From: Dolichospermum planctonicum
GTDB lineage: Bacteria; Cyanobacteriota; Cyanobacteriia; Cyanobacteriales; Nostocaceae
Length of the DNA: 62,221 nucleotides
Direction of reading: 5' to 3'
Assembly: GCF_005402965.1 (NCBI RefSeq)
Contig: NZ_BJCF01000025.1
Span: 1 to 62,221 of the forward strand
Both the position numbers and the translations under genes were made by a program. Shown here piece by piece: positions 36,761-45,891 of this stretch. Under the pieces are notes generated by a model. The model saw nothing but the letters and a program-made list of their open reading frames with translations, ran no database searches and was not told the origin of the DNA. Position 1 is the stretch's first letter. Each line of letters opens with the position of its first letter.

Positions 36761-37245
36761 TGACATCCTAAGGAATCACGAGTTTCTACACCAGTCTGGG
36801 AATTTACACCACTGGCTTTTTGACATAGCTCTTTAATTTGCGCTTTATCTAGAATTGCGTCTGTAAAATCCGCACCTGTGATGTTAACATCCGTAAATAT
36901 AGTACGGAGTAAAAGAGTTTCCTTTAAAACAGCATCAGTTAAATCAGCACCTATTAATTTTACCCCATCAACCATGGCATTTGTCAAATCTGCCCCATGT
37001 AAATTTGCTTTTGTCATTACTGAAGCACTTAAAACTGCTCCTCGCAAGTCAGCGCTCGTAAAGTTAGCCATTTCCAAGTTAGCGTTAGAAAATTCCGCTG
37101 CTTGTAAACTTTGTCTAGAAAAGTCTTGTCTTGACAATTCTGCATTACTAAAAGACAGAGGATGAGTCCAGTCTGCTAATGCGGGCTGTGAAAAGCACCA
37201 AATCATAAGTACCAAAATCAATCCTAAGCATTTTTGCCAAAACAT
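36757..37245 (-). CDS. Exported pentapeptide-repeat protein
   Basis: 162 residues. A signal peptide (about 1-24, ending PALA) directs it to the thylakoid lumen or periplasm. Residues 30-135 form a right-handed quadrilateral helix of A(D/N)LXX pentapeptides (ANLEMANFTSADLRGAVL; ANLHGADLTNAM). The C-terminal tail has two Cys (LCQKASG... LGC) that could form a disulfide. Thylakoid lumenal members are common in cyanobacteria and plants with unknown role. The stop codon overlaps the purK start by four bases. Confidence 0.9.
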   Translation of the reverse strand: MFWQKCLGLILVLMIWCFSQPALADWTHPLSFSNAELSRQDFSRQSLQAAEFSNANLEMANFTSADLRGAVLSASVMTKANLHGADLTNAMVDGVKLIGADLTDAVLKETLLLRTIFTDVNITGADFTDAILDKAQIKELCQKASGVNSQTGVETRDSLGCQ

Positions 37246-37754
37246 ATTTTATCAGTCCAAGTTACTATGATCTAGTTTAATCTGCTCCTGGGTAATTGGT
37301 AATGGCTAATTGGGTGAATTTTGGGCAGGGCTTAATATTTTGTCATAAATTTTTGAGCGATTACTATATTCTCTAAATTGGTGAAGATTGGATAATTAGG
37401 CGATTAGGACTTGAGTATTTACAATTGTTCATAAAGTTCGATGATAAGTAAAGTTTATTATCTTTTCAATTATCACAGGTCGAACAAGTGTTAGTCTGTT
37501 AATCATGGTCATAGCTGTAGGAGCGAAGTTGCCAATATGTACATAATGTTTAATAGATATGTAGAATGATGGACTTAAATTTAATGTTATTGCTAACAGT
37601 TATCTGACTAATACCAAATCAAGATGAAGCTGCATAGAATCAGGTTTAAAGAATAATTAACCGCAGCGGTGAGTTGGTATTTAGTTTTATGCAAATTTTC
37701 GAGTTATTGAAATTGACCTAAGACACATATTCACAAGGTGAAATTGGTATTTTT
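37246..37754. other. Intergenic region, no gene seen
   Basis: 509 bp. AT-rich, with GGTAATGGGTAATTGG-like heptamer traces at about 37289-37312 and a 19-base string (37500-37518) identical to the lacZ-alpha start region of pUC vectors. No gene could be supported. Confidence 0.5.
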
Positions 37755-38078
37755 ATGATGGATCGTTACTCTATTCAATGGATTGAAGCGTGGTGCTTAG
37801 AAAATGGCTGGACAGATTTATTTATGGAGAGACGTGGGAATTATTGGGCGTTTCCTCCGGGGGGGGTGATGCCAGAACCAATACCAATGAATGTGTTAAG
37901 AATAATTAAAGAGGAAAATGGCTTCACTAATCAAGAAATGTACTGGGCTTGTGCTGCTATATCCACCACAATTTTAGCAGTGATTTATACTTTTTGGTTT
38001 AAATGTCCGATTCCTCTGGTGTTATCTTTTGCGTTTAATGCTGTAACTGTAGCACAATTTGAACCAGAAGATGCCTAG
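37755..38078 (+). CDS. Small membrane protein, unrecognised
   Basis: 107 residues. The N-terminal half is soluble and aromatic (IQWIEAWCLENGWTDLFMERRGNYWAFPPGGVMPEPIP). Then come one or two hydrophobic segments (about 62-82 and 84-100, AAISTTILAVIYTFWF and PLVLSFAFNAVTVA), ending FEPEDA. The Trp/Gly-Pro motif looks conserved, and I recall similar short proteins in Nostocales, but no name. ATG at 37755 or 37758. A copy of the dispersed element starts 17 bp after the stop. Confidence 0.7.
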   Translation: MMDRYSIQWIEAWCLENGWTDLFMERRGNYWAFPPGGVMPEPIPMNVLRIIKEENGFTNQEMYWACAAISTTILAVIYTFWFKCPIPLVLSFAFNAVTVAQFEPEDA

Positions 38079-38095
38079 AGCCTTGACCCAAGAAT

Positions 38096-38203
38096 TACAG
38101 CAGTTTCCGATCTGATGAGGTACAGATATTCATGATAAAAATCCTGTGGTGCGGGCTTCTTGCCCGCCAAAATTTTACCTCACCATTAGGGTAATATGCT
38201 GTA
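38096..38203 (+). repeat. Dispersed inverted-repeat element, full copy
   Basis: From TACAGCAGTTTCC to TATGCTGTA, with the hairpin GCGGGC-TTCTT-GCCCGC. The right end is somewhat diverged (TAATATGCTGTA). It is followed at 38207 by another hairpin repeat. Confidence 0.7.
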
Positions 38204-38206
38204 AGT

Positions 38207-38253
38207 GTTGGGTTATGGCTTCGCCACACTTCGTGAACGTTCCTCAACCCAAC
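38207..38253. repeat. GTTGGGTT/AACCCAAC hairpin repeat
   Basis: GTTGGGTT (38207-38214) and AACCCAAC (38246-38253) pair across a loop that contains TTCGCCACACTTCGTGAA. The same arms with a shorter loop occur at 42303-42328. It lies 54 bp beyond the 3' end of mutS and might help end that transcript. Confidence 0.7.
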
Positions 38254-38306
38254 CTACAAAACTATAAAACTGCTATTGTTGAGAGTTTTTACCTGATAAC
38301 AAATAA

Positions 38307-40895
38307 CTACTCTAAATTTTGCAACCCCATCGCTATTTTACTGTGTTTTTCGATTTGTGTCATTACCTGTTTTGCGCGTTGAATCACTACCGGGGGTAAA
38401 CCGGCTAATCTTCCGGCTTCAATACCATAAGACTTATCAGCGCCACCGGGTTGAACTTGATGTAAAAAGATAATTTGGTCTGGTAACTCCTTAACCGTAA
38501 CTTGATAATTGGCGACATTAGAAATAATAGTAGCCAATTCATTCAACTCATGATAATGAGTAGCAAAAATCGTCCGGGATTTAATATCAACAGCCAAATA
38601 TTCAGCCACAGCCCAAGCGATTGATAACCCGTCAAAAGTTGCTGTGCCGCGACCAATTTCATCTAACAAAACCAAAGATTTCAAAGTTGCATGATTGAGG
38701 ATATTAGCAGTTTCATTCATTTCCACCATAAAAGTAGATTGACCGGTAGCCAAATCATCCACCGCACCAACACGGGTAAAAATGCGATCGCATATTCCCA
38801 ATCTAGCAGAACGAGCCGGGACAAAACTCCCCACCTGCGCCATTAATTGAATTAACCCAACTTGACGCAAATAACAACTTTTCCCACTTGCATTGGGACC
38901 TGTCAAAATCACCAAATCAGGATATAAAGACAAACCCTCCGTATCCTCCGTGGCTCTGTAGTTCGTTTCCTTATCCCCTAACCGAGTAGAATTAGGGACA
39001 AAAAACCCAGAAGGTAAAGACTGTTCCACCACCGGGTGACGACCATCAATCACCTCAATCTCTCTACCTGTCAGCATTTCCGGGCGACAATAACCCTGAT
39101 GTGCAGCCAATTGTGCCAAACCAGATAATACATCAGCGGCGGCCACTGCGCGGGAAACGTTGCGAATAATTTCGGCTTGATTACCCACTTCATCTCGTAA
39201 GGCGTTAAAAATCTGATATTCCAGTTGATTCAAATCATCTCGCGCTGTGAGAATGCGTGCTTCTCGTTCTTTCAAATCGGGAGTAATGTAACGTTCCTCA
39301 TTTGTCAGCGTTTGTTTGCGGATGTAATTATCGGGAACTTGGTCAGATTTACTGCGGGAAATACTGATATAATAGCCAAAAGTTTTATTAAATCCTACCT
39401 TTAATGTGGGTATTCCTGTTCTGGCTCTTTCGTCAACTTCTAAATTTGCAATCCATTGTTGATCACTTTCTACAGTAGCCTTTCTTTCGTCCAAAAGCGT
39501 ATTAATACCTGCGCGAATTAAACCACCTTCTTTGAGATGTATAGGTGGTGATTCTACGATATGGGCCCGTATTTTTTCTGCTAGTTCTTCTAGCACCGGA
39601 GGAACTTTTTGCAAGGCCTTCAAGAAAGGGGATTTTGCATTGGCAACTAAGCGAGATAATTCAGGTAATCGTGAGAAAGAATCAGCTAAAGCGACTAAAT
39701 CCCGTGCATTTGCTCTACCAGAAGCGGCTCTAACTGTTAAACGTTCTAAATCGTAAATTTGCTTTAATAATTGCCGGATATCTTGACGTAAAGGGGTATT
39801 TTCTATTAATTCCTGAATGGTATCTTGGCGTGATTTAATCCCTTTAATTTCCAGTAGCGGTTGTAACAACCATCTCCTTAAAGCCCTGCTACCCATAGCG
39901 GTGCTAGTTCTGTCTAAAGCCCATAATAGAGAACCATGAAATGTGCCATCGCGGACAGTTTGAGTAATTTCCAAGTTACGGCGTGTTTGATGGTCTACAA
40001 TCAAATAATCCGTGAGTGTATAGGTGCGTAATAATTGCAGAGATACAGGATTGGCTTTTTGTGTATCTTCAATGTAGTCTATAAGACCACCAGCGGCGCG
40101 AACAGCGAGGGGAAGATGTTCACAACCCAAACCTTCGAGCGATCGCATTTTGAATTTCTGTAATAATTTACTCCTAGCTTCTGCTTGGGAAAAGGGAACT
40201 TGAGAACGTAAACTGTAACAAAATGATGGTGGTAAACACTGAGGAAGGGATGGGGAAGTTTCTCCTGGACGCAGTAAACTACCTAAATCCGGGGCATTAG
40301 TGGGAAATAGCACCTCAGCGGGTTGTAACCGCATTAATTCTTGGGTTAGGTGTTCTAAATTACTGCCTTGAGATGTGAGAAATTCCCCAGTTGATATATC
40401 TGCATAGGCTAAACCCCAATGATTGACAGCAATTACTACAGCAGCTATGTAGTTATTACGACTTGCCTTTAGCATTCCCTCTTCCAACAATGTCCCAGGT
40501 GTGAGAATGCGCGTTACTTCTCGCTTTACCAAACCAATAGCATCAGCGGAGTCTTCTACCTGGTCACAAATCACCACAGCGTAACCTTTTTCTACCAGTT
40601 GGGTTGTGTAGCGTTCCCAAGCGTGATGTGGTACACCTGTCATGGCAACGCGACCAACATCACCACCGTGCTTACTGGTTAAAACTAGTTCTAATTCTCT
40701 GGAGACGGTTACAGCGTCTTGAAAAAAGGTTTCAAAAAAATCACCGACTCTATATAACAGCAAAGCATGAGGGTATTTATCCTTCATGTCTACGTAATGC
40801 TGATACATTTTACTCAGCTTACTGCGGTCTTCTACCAGATTTGTATCAGTAAGTGGTGTGTTTGGTGAATTTGGTTCTGGTGTCGGATTCGTCAT
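38307..40895 (-). CDS. mutS: DNA mismatch repair protein MutS
   Basis: 862 residues, full length. The N-terminal mismatch-recognition domain has the Phe-x-Glu motif (VGDFFETFF). The core and clamp domains are intact, and the ATPase has Walker [11 protein letters not shown], Walker [17 protein letters not shown] and the ATHYHEL motif. It binds mismatched DNA and recruits MutL (not in this window). The C-terminus after [16 protein letters not shown] is short, so the tetramerisation tail is reduced. Monocistronic. Confidence 0.97.
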   Translation of the reverse strand: MTNPTPEPNSPNTPLTDTNLVEDRSKLSKMYQHYVDMKDKYPHALLLYRVGDFFETFFQDAVTVSRELELVLTSKHGGDVGRVAMTGVPHHAWERYTTQLVEKGYAVVICDQVEDSADAIGLVKREVTRILTPGTLLEEGMLKASRNNYIAAVVIAVNHWGLAYADISTGEFLTSQGSNLEHLTQELMRLQPAEVLFPTNAPDLGSLLRPGETSPSLPQCLPPSFCYSLRSQVPFSQAEARSKLLQKFKMRSLEGLGCEHLPLAVRAAGGLIDYIEDTQKANPVSLQLLRTYTLTDYLIVDHQTRRNLEITQTVRDGTFHGSLLWALDRTSTAMGSRALRRWLLQPLLEIKGIKSRQDTIQELIENTPLRQDIRQLLKQIYDLERLTVRAASGRANARDLVALADSFSRLPELSRLVANAKSPFLKALQKVPPVLEELAEKIRAHIVESPPIHLKEGGLIRAGINTLLDERKATVESDQQWIANLEVDERARTGIPTLKVGFNKTFGYYISISRSKSDQVPDNYIRKQTLTNEERYITPDLKEREARILTARDDLNQLEYQIFNALRDEVGNQAEIIRNVSRAVAAADVLSGLAQLAAHQGYCRPEMLTGREIEVIDGRHPVVEQSLPSGFFVPNSTRLGDKETNYRATEDTEGLSLYPDLVILTGPNASGKSCYLRQVGLIQLMAQVGSFVPARSARLGICDRIFTRVGAVDDLATGQSTFMVEMNETANILNHATLKSLVLLDEIGRGTATFDGLSIAWAVAEYLAVDIKSRTIFATHYHELNELATIISNVANYQVTVKELPDQIIFLHQVQPGGADKSYGIEAGRLAGLPPVVIQRAKQVMTQIEKHSKIAMGLQNLE

Positions 40896-41098
40896 GGTAG
40901 ATGCTGAGAGTTGATTTCCACTGTCTTTGATGATAGCGTGATGTGGGAACTTGGGAGCGATCGCTTAAAGTTTATTTATTTTTTATTTTTTTTGTATTTT
41001 AGAGTGAATATGGCTCAAGCAGAGGCACAAAGAGGAGGTCAATATCTGGATTATACATTAATAAATGGAAGTAAATTTTGTTTAATTGTTTAGTCATC

Positions 41099-42217
41099 CT
41101 AGCGTAAAGTCCGAAATATCACCCTTCCTGGATACTCTTGTTGATTGATTTTGGCATAGACTCGCAAACAAGTTAATACCTCTCCCGGAGTACCACCACA
41201 ATCTAATTGCAAGTCATCTTTAGAAAACTCACAAACATCAGCATACAGTCCTGATAATTGTTTGATTCTCACTTCATTACCTGCTTTTATCGCTTTATCA
41301 GCGGCTTTTCTCAGGATACGACGGGATTCTTTTTGTAATTTTCCCCACCAGGAATAACTTTCAGCAGGAGGGATAAATACTAGAGAATTAATAGCTTCAT
41401 CTATGTCAATCCAGGCACATAATTCTACAATTATATCAATATTTTCACTATATTTTTGGATACGGTAAAAGCGATCTTTTAAAGCGTCAATATATTGATG
41501 ACGTTGTTCTAATTTGGAATTTAAAGAAACTACATCGAAGCTAAAAACACTTTTTAAAGCATGATGTAAGTCTGTATCTATTTCTATAAATTTAACATAT
41601 AAAAGTAAAAATCCTGCAATTGAATATAAGTTTTCAGAAAGATGATTTTGGGTAATTTCTGAATTTAGTAAAGCCTTTTGAGATAAACATAGTCCTTTGG
41701 CTTTAACTGTACCATTCAACCCCGGATAAATAATTTCATCGCGGAAAAATGGTAATTCTTCAAGATTTTCATGATCTACAATTGCACCTAATTCTTGCGC
41801 TGTTTTCAAAGCAATTTCTCTCCAAAATATCGCTAGATCTTCGGGAACTCGCAGCAATTTTCTCTGAATTTCGTTCCATATTTCCCCATCATTTTGACTC
41901 TGAATTGGAGAAGTCCCTAAATAAAAATTTAATTCTGGATCGTTATTAAAAGCTGCTTTTAATTTGAATAATTTTAAGTCGTTTATTAATGGAGATTCTT
42001 TTAATTCCCCTAGATCCTCAACTTCTTCAATAAGTCGGGTATGTTGTAATAATTCATCAAGTTCTTGTAGAAGTTCTTCACTTAATCCTATTCCCGGGTC
42101 AATGGGATATTCTTGATTTGCTTGGGTTAAAATTGCGACTAATCCATATAAATTAAACCGCAATATTTTGGCTAATTCTGAGTTTTCTGTATTGAGTAGT
42201 TTATGTAAATTCTGCAT
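41099..42217 (-). CDS. Unrecognised helical protein, third gene of the GTPase/Hsp70 set
   Basis: 372 residues from the ATG at 42217 (MQNLHKLLNTENSELAKIL); the frame extends 23 codons further but that part looks non-coding. Nearly all alpha-helical, soluble and acidic in the first half (LSEELLQELDELLQHTRLIEEVEDLGELKE). The C-terminal half is basic (WWGKLQKESRRILRKAADKAIKAG). No motif recognised. It lies 125 bp downstream of the Hsp70-like gene on the same strand, so it is probably part of one operon. It may be a substrate, adaptor or nucleotide-exchange partner (inference). Size and position recall the SrfA component of SrfABC sets, but I see no proof of homology. Confidence 0.75.
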   Translation of the reverse strand: MQNLHKLLNTENSELAKILRFNLYGLVAILTQANQEYPIDPGIGLSEELLQELDELLQHTRLIEEVEDLGELKESPLINDLKLFKLKAAFNNDPELNFYLGTSPIQSQNDGEIWNEIQRKLLRVPEDLAIFWREIALKTAQELGAIVDHENLEELPFFRDEIIYPGLNGTVKAKGLCLSQKALLNSEITQNHLSENLYSIAGFLLLYVKFIEIDTDLHHALKSVFSFDVVSLNSKLEQRHQYIDALKDRFYRIQKYSENIDIIVELCAWIDIDEAINSLVFIPPAESYSWWGKLQKESRRILRKAADKAIKAGNEVRIKQLSGLYADVCEFSKDDLQLDCGGTPGEVLTCLRVYAKINQQEYPGRVIFRTLR

Positions 42218-42302
42218 AATTTGACGAGGATGAAAATAGAAAATGTAGGTTTTTTTAAGCCACAGCGTAACCCAGCAAAAAAACAACTAAATGATTAATA
42301 AT

Positions 42303-42328
42303 GTTGGGTTTCCTTGCGTCAACCCAAC
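42303..42328. repeat. GTTGGGTT/AACCCAAC hairpin in the operon gap
   Basis: Eight-base arms and a 10-base loop between the Hsp70-like gene and the helical-protein gene. It may modulate read-through or protect the 3' end of the upstream message. Confidence 0.65.
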
Positions 42329-42342
42329 CTACGGAATTAAAG

Positions 42343-45300
42343 CTAATGAATACCGCAAAATGGATCACGTTCTTTATCAACTTCGTTGGGTTGTAATTCC
42401 AATTCTGTCCGATAAACACATCCTTCTTGTTCGAGACATTGTTGATGATTAGATGTCCAATAAGGAACAGCACCAGCGTGTATTCTTAATATTCCTGCAT
42501 GATCAAGAGTTACATGATATTGACAAGGATAATCTGTGATCATATCGGGTTTATGCAGTGTACCAATTCGCAGCCATTTTTTGGTATTTGTATGACTATC
42601 AATTTGATAAATATAAAAGGTATGTTGACCACTTTGGGGAAATGGTGGTAAAGGTTTACTGATTAATCCTGTTCCTGGTTCTTTGACACCATCTTGTAAA
42701 TAATGAAATGTTTCCATTGATTTACTATTATTATCAACTGCAAATACTAAATGATAAGCATGAGGTTGATCAACTGTGGCTGCTTCTAAAACATTAACAG
42801 CAATATCACCATCATTTAAGTTATGCTGGGGGTTTTCTATGGCTATATTCCATTTTAAATTACCATCATTAAATAAAGTATTTTCCGGCGGAGATATAAC
42901 TGAATTAATGTTAATACCAGGTACATCTATTAAGTAATGGGGATTACCTCGACATAGTAAAACACTAAATTGTAAAGCTTGATCAATCTCAAATTGGATT
43001 TTGATTTTTTTGAGAAATTCCTGTTCTTCCATGCCCAATTTATCCATTAATATTTTACCATCGAAACTTCCCCACAGGCGAAAAGTTCCGTTTTCATAAT
43101 CTTGACGATGGATAATATTAGTTAATTGTATACCCTGCCAAGGTGTCCGCACTTTGGCAACAGTGTCTAAAGGTGCAAGTTGATATAGTTCTTGTCCAGC
43201 ACTAAAAATGGCTAATGGTTCGTTACTTTGGGTTTTGCGTTTGAAGTTACAGGGAAGATAATAAAACAGGTTTTTAACATCAATTTCTAATTGATTTGCG
43301 CCCTTGCGTAACAGATTTTTAGATTCTTCAGGATCAAATCGAAAACGGCGCAATTTTTCGGCATAACAAGCACCTGCGGAGGTGGCAAGTTTTGTAAATT
43401 CTAAAACAAAAGTAATCCGTTCTGGGTTCCAAACAAAATATGGTGATTTACTAAATTCTTCGTAAATTTGTTGTTGAACTAAATCAAGATTACAAGTTTT
43501 TCCAGATAGAATTAACCAATCTACTTTTTGATTAGGTTCTGAATTGAGACGACTTTCTATTAAACCTTTAGCAATACCAATTGCTTCTTTAATAGATGAG
43601 ATGATAGCCCGTTCAAATTGCTGATTATCTAAAGTTAAGGAAATAGATTCAGGGCTTCTGACTTGAAATTTAACTGAACTTTGGGCTAGAAGTTCGCCTA
43701 TTTGTTGTTCATTTAAAGTGAAGGTTAATAAAGAACCATCCTTGGGTTGTTTTTGTCCTAATTTGAGTTTAGCAGCTTCAGCATGATCCCACAATGTGTA
43801 AAAGGTTTGCAGACGTTGGGGTGCTTGTTGCCAGCGAGTTGGTAATACTTTTTCGGCTGTATCTAGGGCATCTTTAAAAGCAACGTCACCTTCGGGATTT
43901 TCTTTATCTATACATTTTAATAAACTACCGGTTTGAAATTTTCCGTCTTCTAAAAAACGTTCGTTTAATTCGGAGTTAATTAAGTCTTCTAATTTATCAC
44001 TTTCAATGTCACCTGTAGTGACTGCGGTGAGAAGAAAATCAGAAATTGCGACTTTTAATAGGCGGAAAATTCGCAATGTAATTAATTCACCACCTAGTTG
44101 TAAATGTCCTGAAGAACCTAATAATTTAGGAGTTAATTTATAGTAACGTCCTCCTAAACCTCTATCTTCATTATCTGCAAAAAATGGAGTTTTATCTTCT
44201 AGGGTAAGTTCAATTAAAGCTAAGTCTGTTGTACCACCACCAATATCTAAAACCAGAACATTTTGTGACCATTTATTCCCATTTTGACGACAACGAGTTT
44301 TGAAAGATTCAATGCCAATATTCAGATTACCGCCAAATTCTCGCCACAGAAAAAAGATAGCGACAGAAACCGCTTCATCATAAGCTGTTTGTACATCATC
44401 AATACCTAATTCTTGTACCAGTTGCTTAATTTCTTTGCGAACTATTGGCGGGGCTACGGTGGGATAAGTGACAACTGCTGTTAAAAAATCGCCTTCAGAA
44501 AACCTGCGTCTAGCCCGTTGACGATAATCTTCTGTTAACTCAATTAATTGCGCCCAAGCTGCTTGAATTAGGCGATTAACTTGAATATTCTCTTCTTCGT
44601 TTTCTAGGATAATTGGGAAAGATCGATCTTGTCCAAAATAGCGTTTGGGTGAATGATGAAATCTGCTAATAATTTCTTTGACTGAAACAGTTGTTCCCTG
44701 GGCTATTGCTTTTTTTCTGTTATCTCTTGCGTCTCTACCCATCTGTAGTTTTAATGGGATTAATTGCGATACTTCCATTTCACTGGGAATTTCTGTATTG
44801 CGTCGGTCAATATCTAAAATTACGGGAATTAAATTTTGTGATTCTAATGTAGGAACACGAAAAACTTCATGATATATAGCATAAAGTTTTTTACTAACAG
44901 CCCGACGAAATCTATCGCTTGTTCCTAAACATAATTCAATTTGTCGAATGGCTTCTAAAAATAATTCTTTGTGATCACTTTCAAAAATCTCACTTAATTG
45001 TTCTGGTTGTATTTGTAAGTTTTTGCTAATATCAACTAGGAACTTTTCCCACTCACTAGCACTAACATCTACTAAGGCTAAATCTGGAGGAGAATTTAAC
45101 CATTCAGTCATGCGTTGTCTTAATCTCAGTTCTTGTTCTTTGGGTAAAATTTCCGCAATGGGGACTTCAATGGGATCAAAAAGTGTAACTGTGGAGTTAG
45201 AAGTACCAAAATCTAAAGCTAACCAACCAGGAAATCTTTTCTTTTGTTTTTCGTTGAGTTTTTCACTCAGTTGTTGACTTAAATTATTCAGATAGCTGTC

Positions 45301-45750
45301 AAACTGCGAATTGTTCATGGCTTGATGATTTCCTGTAAATGAATTTGGTGATTTTTGTAAGTTGGGTATAAACCAAAGATCACATTCGGCGGATATATGT
45401 TTAGATATAGACAAGTTTGGTTTTCCTGCACTGTCAGAGTCGAAATATTCAACAATTACCTTTAAGCTACAGTCAACTAATGTTATTAAAGGTGAATCTA
45501 ATTGACATATATCTTGTCCTAATTGACAGATATTAATGATTTGTTTGGGTGTAGCTGAGTGAAATTGTCTATAGGTTCTTTGAATTTTTGCTGCTAATTG
45601 ATTTGGTGTCCCCCTCACTATACAGTTAATTCGAGAAATGTACGGAATGTTGCTATTAACAGCAACAATTTGAATCGAAGGTAGATGCAACTGTGAGTTT
45701 TCTCTAACACCTAATTTAAAACTAGGTGGAATCTGAATTTCCACAGGCAT
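42343..45750 (-). CDS. Giant Hsp70/actin-fold ATPase (SrfB-like)
   Basis: 1135 residues. Residues 1-165 have no known motif. The actin/Hsp70 fold starts with phosphate-1 loop LALDFGTSNST (177-187), has phosphate-2 loop VLDIGGGTTDLAL (500-512) and the adenosine-binding loop DWLILSGKTCN (744-754). It therefore spans over 600 residues with large insertions, against about 380 in DnaK. The C-terminal 270 residues are beta-rich (FRLWGSFDGKIL, HTFYIYQIDSH) and do not look like the DnaK substrate domain. AAGGA precedes the ATG. Overall it resembles the SrfB virulence-factor family more than chaperones (inference). Neighbours: dynamin-like GTPase upstream (141 bp), helical protein downstream. Confidence 0.88.
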   Translation of the reverse strand: MPVEIQIPPSFKLGVRENSQLHLPSIQIVAVNSNIPYISRINCIVRGTPNQLAAKIQRTYRQFHSATPKQIINICQLGQDICQLDSPLITLVDCSLKVIVEYFDSDSAGKPNLSISKHISAECDLWFIPNLQKSPNSFTGNHQAMNNSQFDSYLNNLSQQLSEKLNEKQKKRFPGWLALDFGTSNSTVTLFDPIEVPIAEILPKEQELRLRQRMTEWLNSPPDLALVDVSASEWEKFLVDISKNLQIQPEQLSEIFESDHKELFLEAIRQIELCLGTSDRFRRAVSKKLYAIYHEVFRVPTLESQNLIPVILDIDRRNTEIPSEMEVSQLIPLKLQMGRDARDNRKKAIAQGTTVSVKEIISRFHHSPKRYFGQDRSFPIILENEEENIQVNRLIQAAWAQLIELTEDYRQRARRRFSEGDFLTAVVTYPTVAPPIVRKEIKQLVQELGIDDVQTAYDEAVSVAIFFLWREFGGNLNIGIESFKTRCRQNGNKWSQNVLVLDIGGGTTDLALIELTLEDKTPFFADNEDRGLGGRYYKLTPKLLGSSGHLQLGGELITLRIFRLLKVAISDFLLTAVTTGDIESDKLEDLINSELNERFLEDGKFQTGSLLKCIDKENPEGDVAFKDALDTAEKVLPTRWQQAPQRLQTFYTLWDHAEAAKLKLGQKQPKDGSLLTFTLNEQQIGELLAQSSVKFQVRSPESISLTLDNQQFERAIISSIKEAIGIAKGLIESRLNSEPNQKVDWLILSGKTCNLDLVQQQIYEEFSKSPYFVWNPERITFVLEFTKLATSAGACYAEKLRRFRFDPEESKNLLRKGANQLEIDVKNLFYYLPCNFKRKTQSNEPLAIFSAGQELYQLAPLDTVAKVRTPWQGIQLTNIIHRQDYENGTFRLWGSFDGKILMDKLGMEEQEFLKKIKIQFEIDQALQFSVLLCRGNPHYLIDVPGININSVISPPENTLFNDGNLKWNIAIENPQHNLNDGDIAVNVLEAATVDQPHAYHLVFAVDNNSKSMETFHYLQDGVKEPGTGLISKPLPPFPQSGQHTFYIYQIDSHTNTKKWLRIGTLHKPDMITDYPCQYHVTLDHAGILRIHAGAVPYWTSNHQQCLEQEGCVYRTELELQPNEVDKERDPFCGIH

Positions 45751-45891
45751 TTTTAATGGTCCTTATTTAAGTTGATGGTTGATCACTGAATGCTGATAAA
45801 TTAAATAAGGCAGAATTAATGAGGTCAGATCCCCGAATCCTAACATCAATTTATCATTTATTTACACAATTTGAAAAAGCAGTCGACGATC

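Noticed and set aside
40911-41093. 60-aa plus-strand frame between mutS and the helical-protein gene
   Set aside because: Low-complexity Phe/Tyr-rich translation of AT-rich DNA with no supporting signals.
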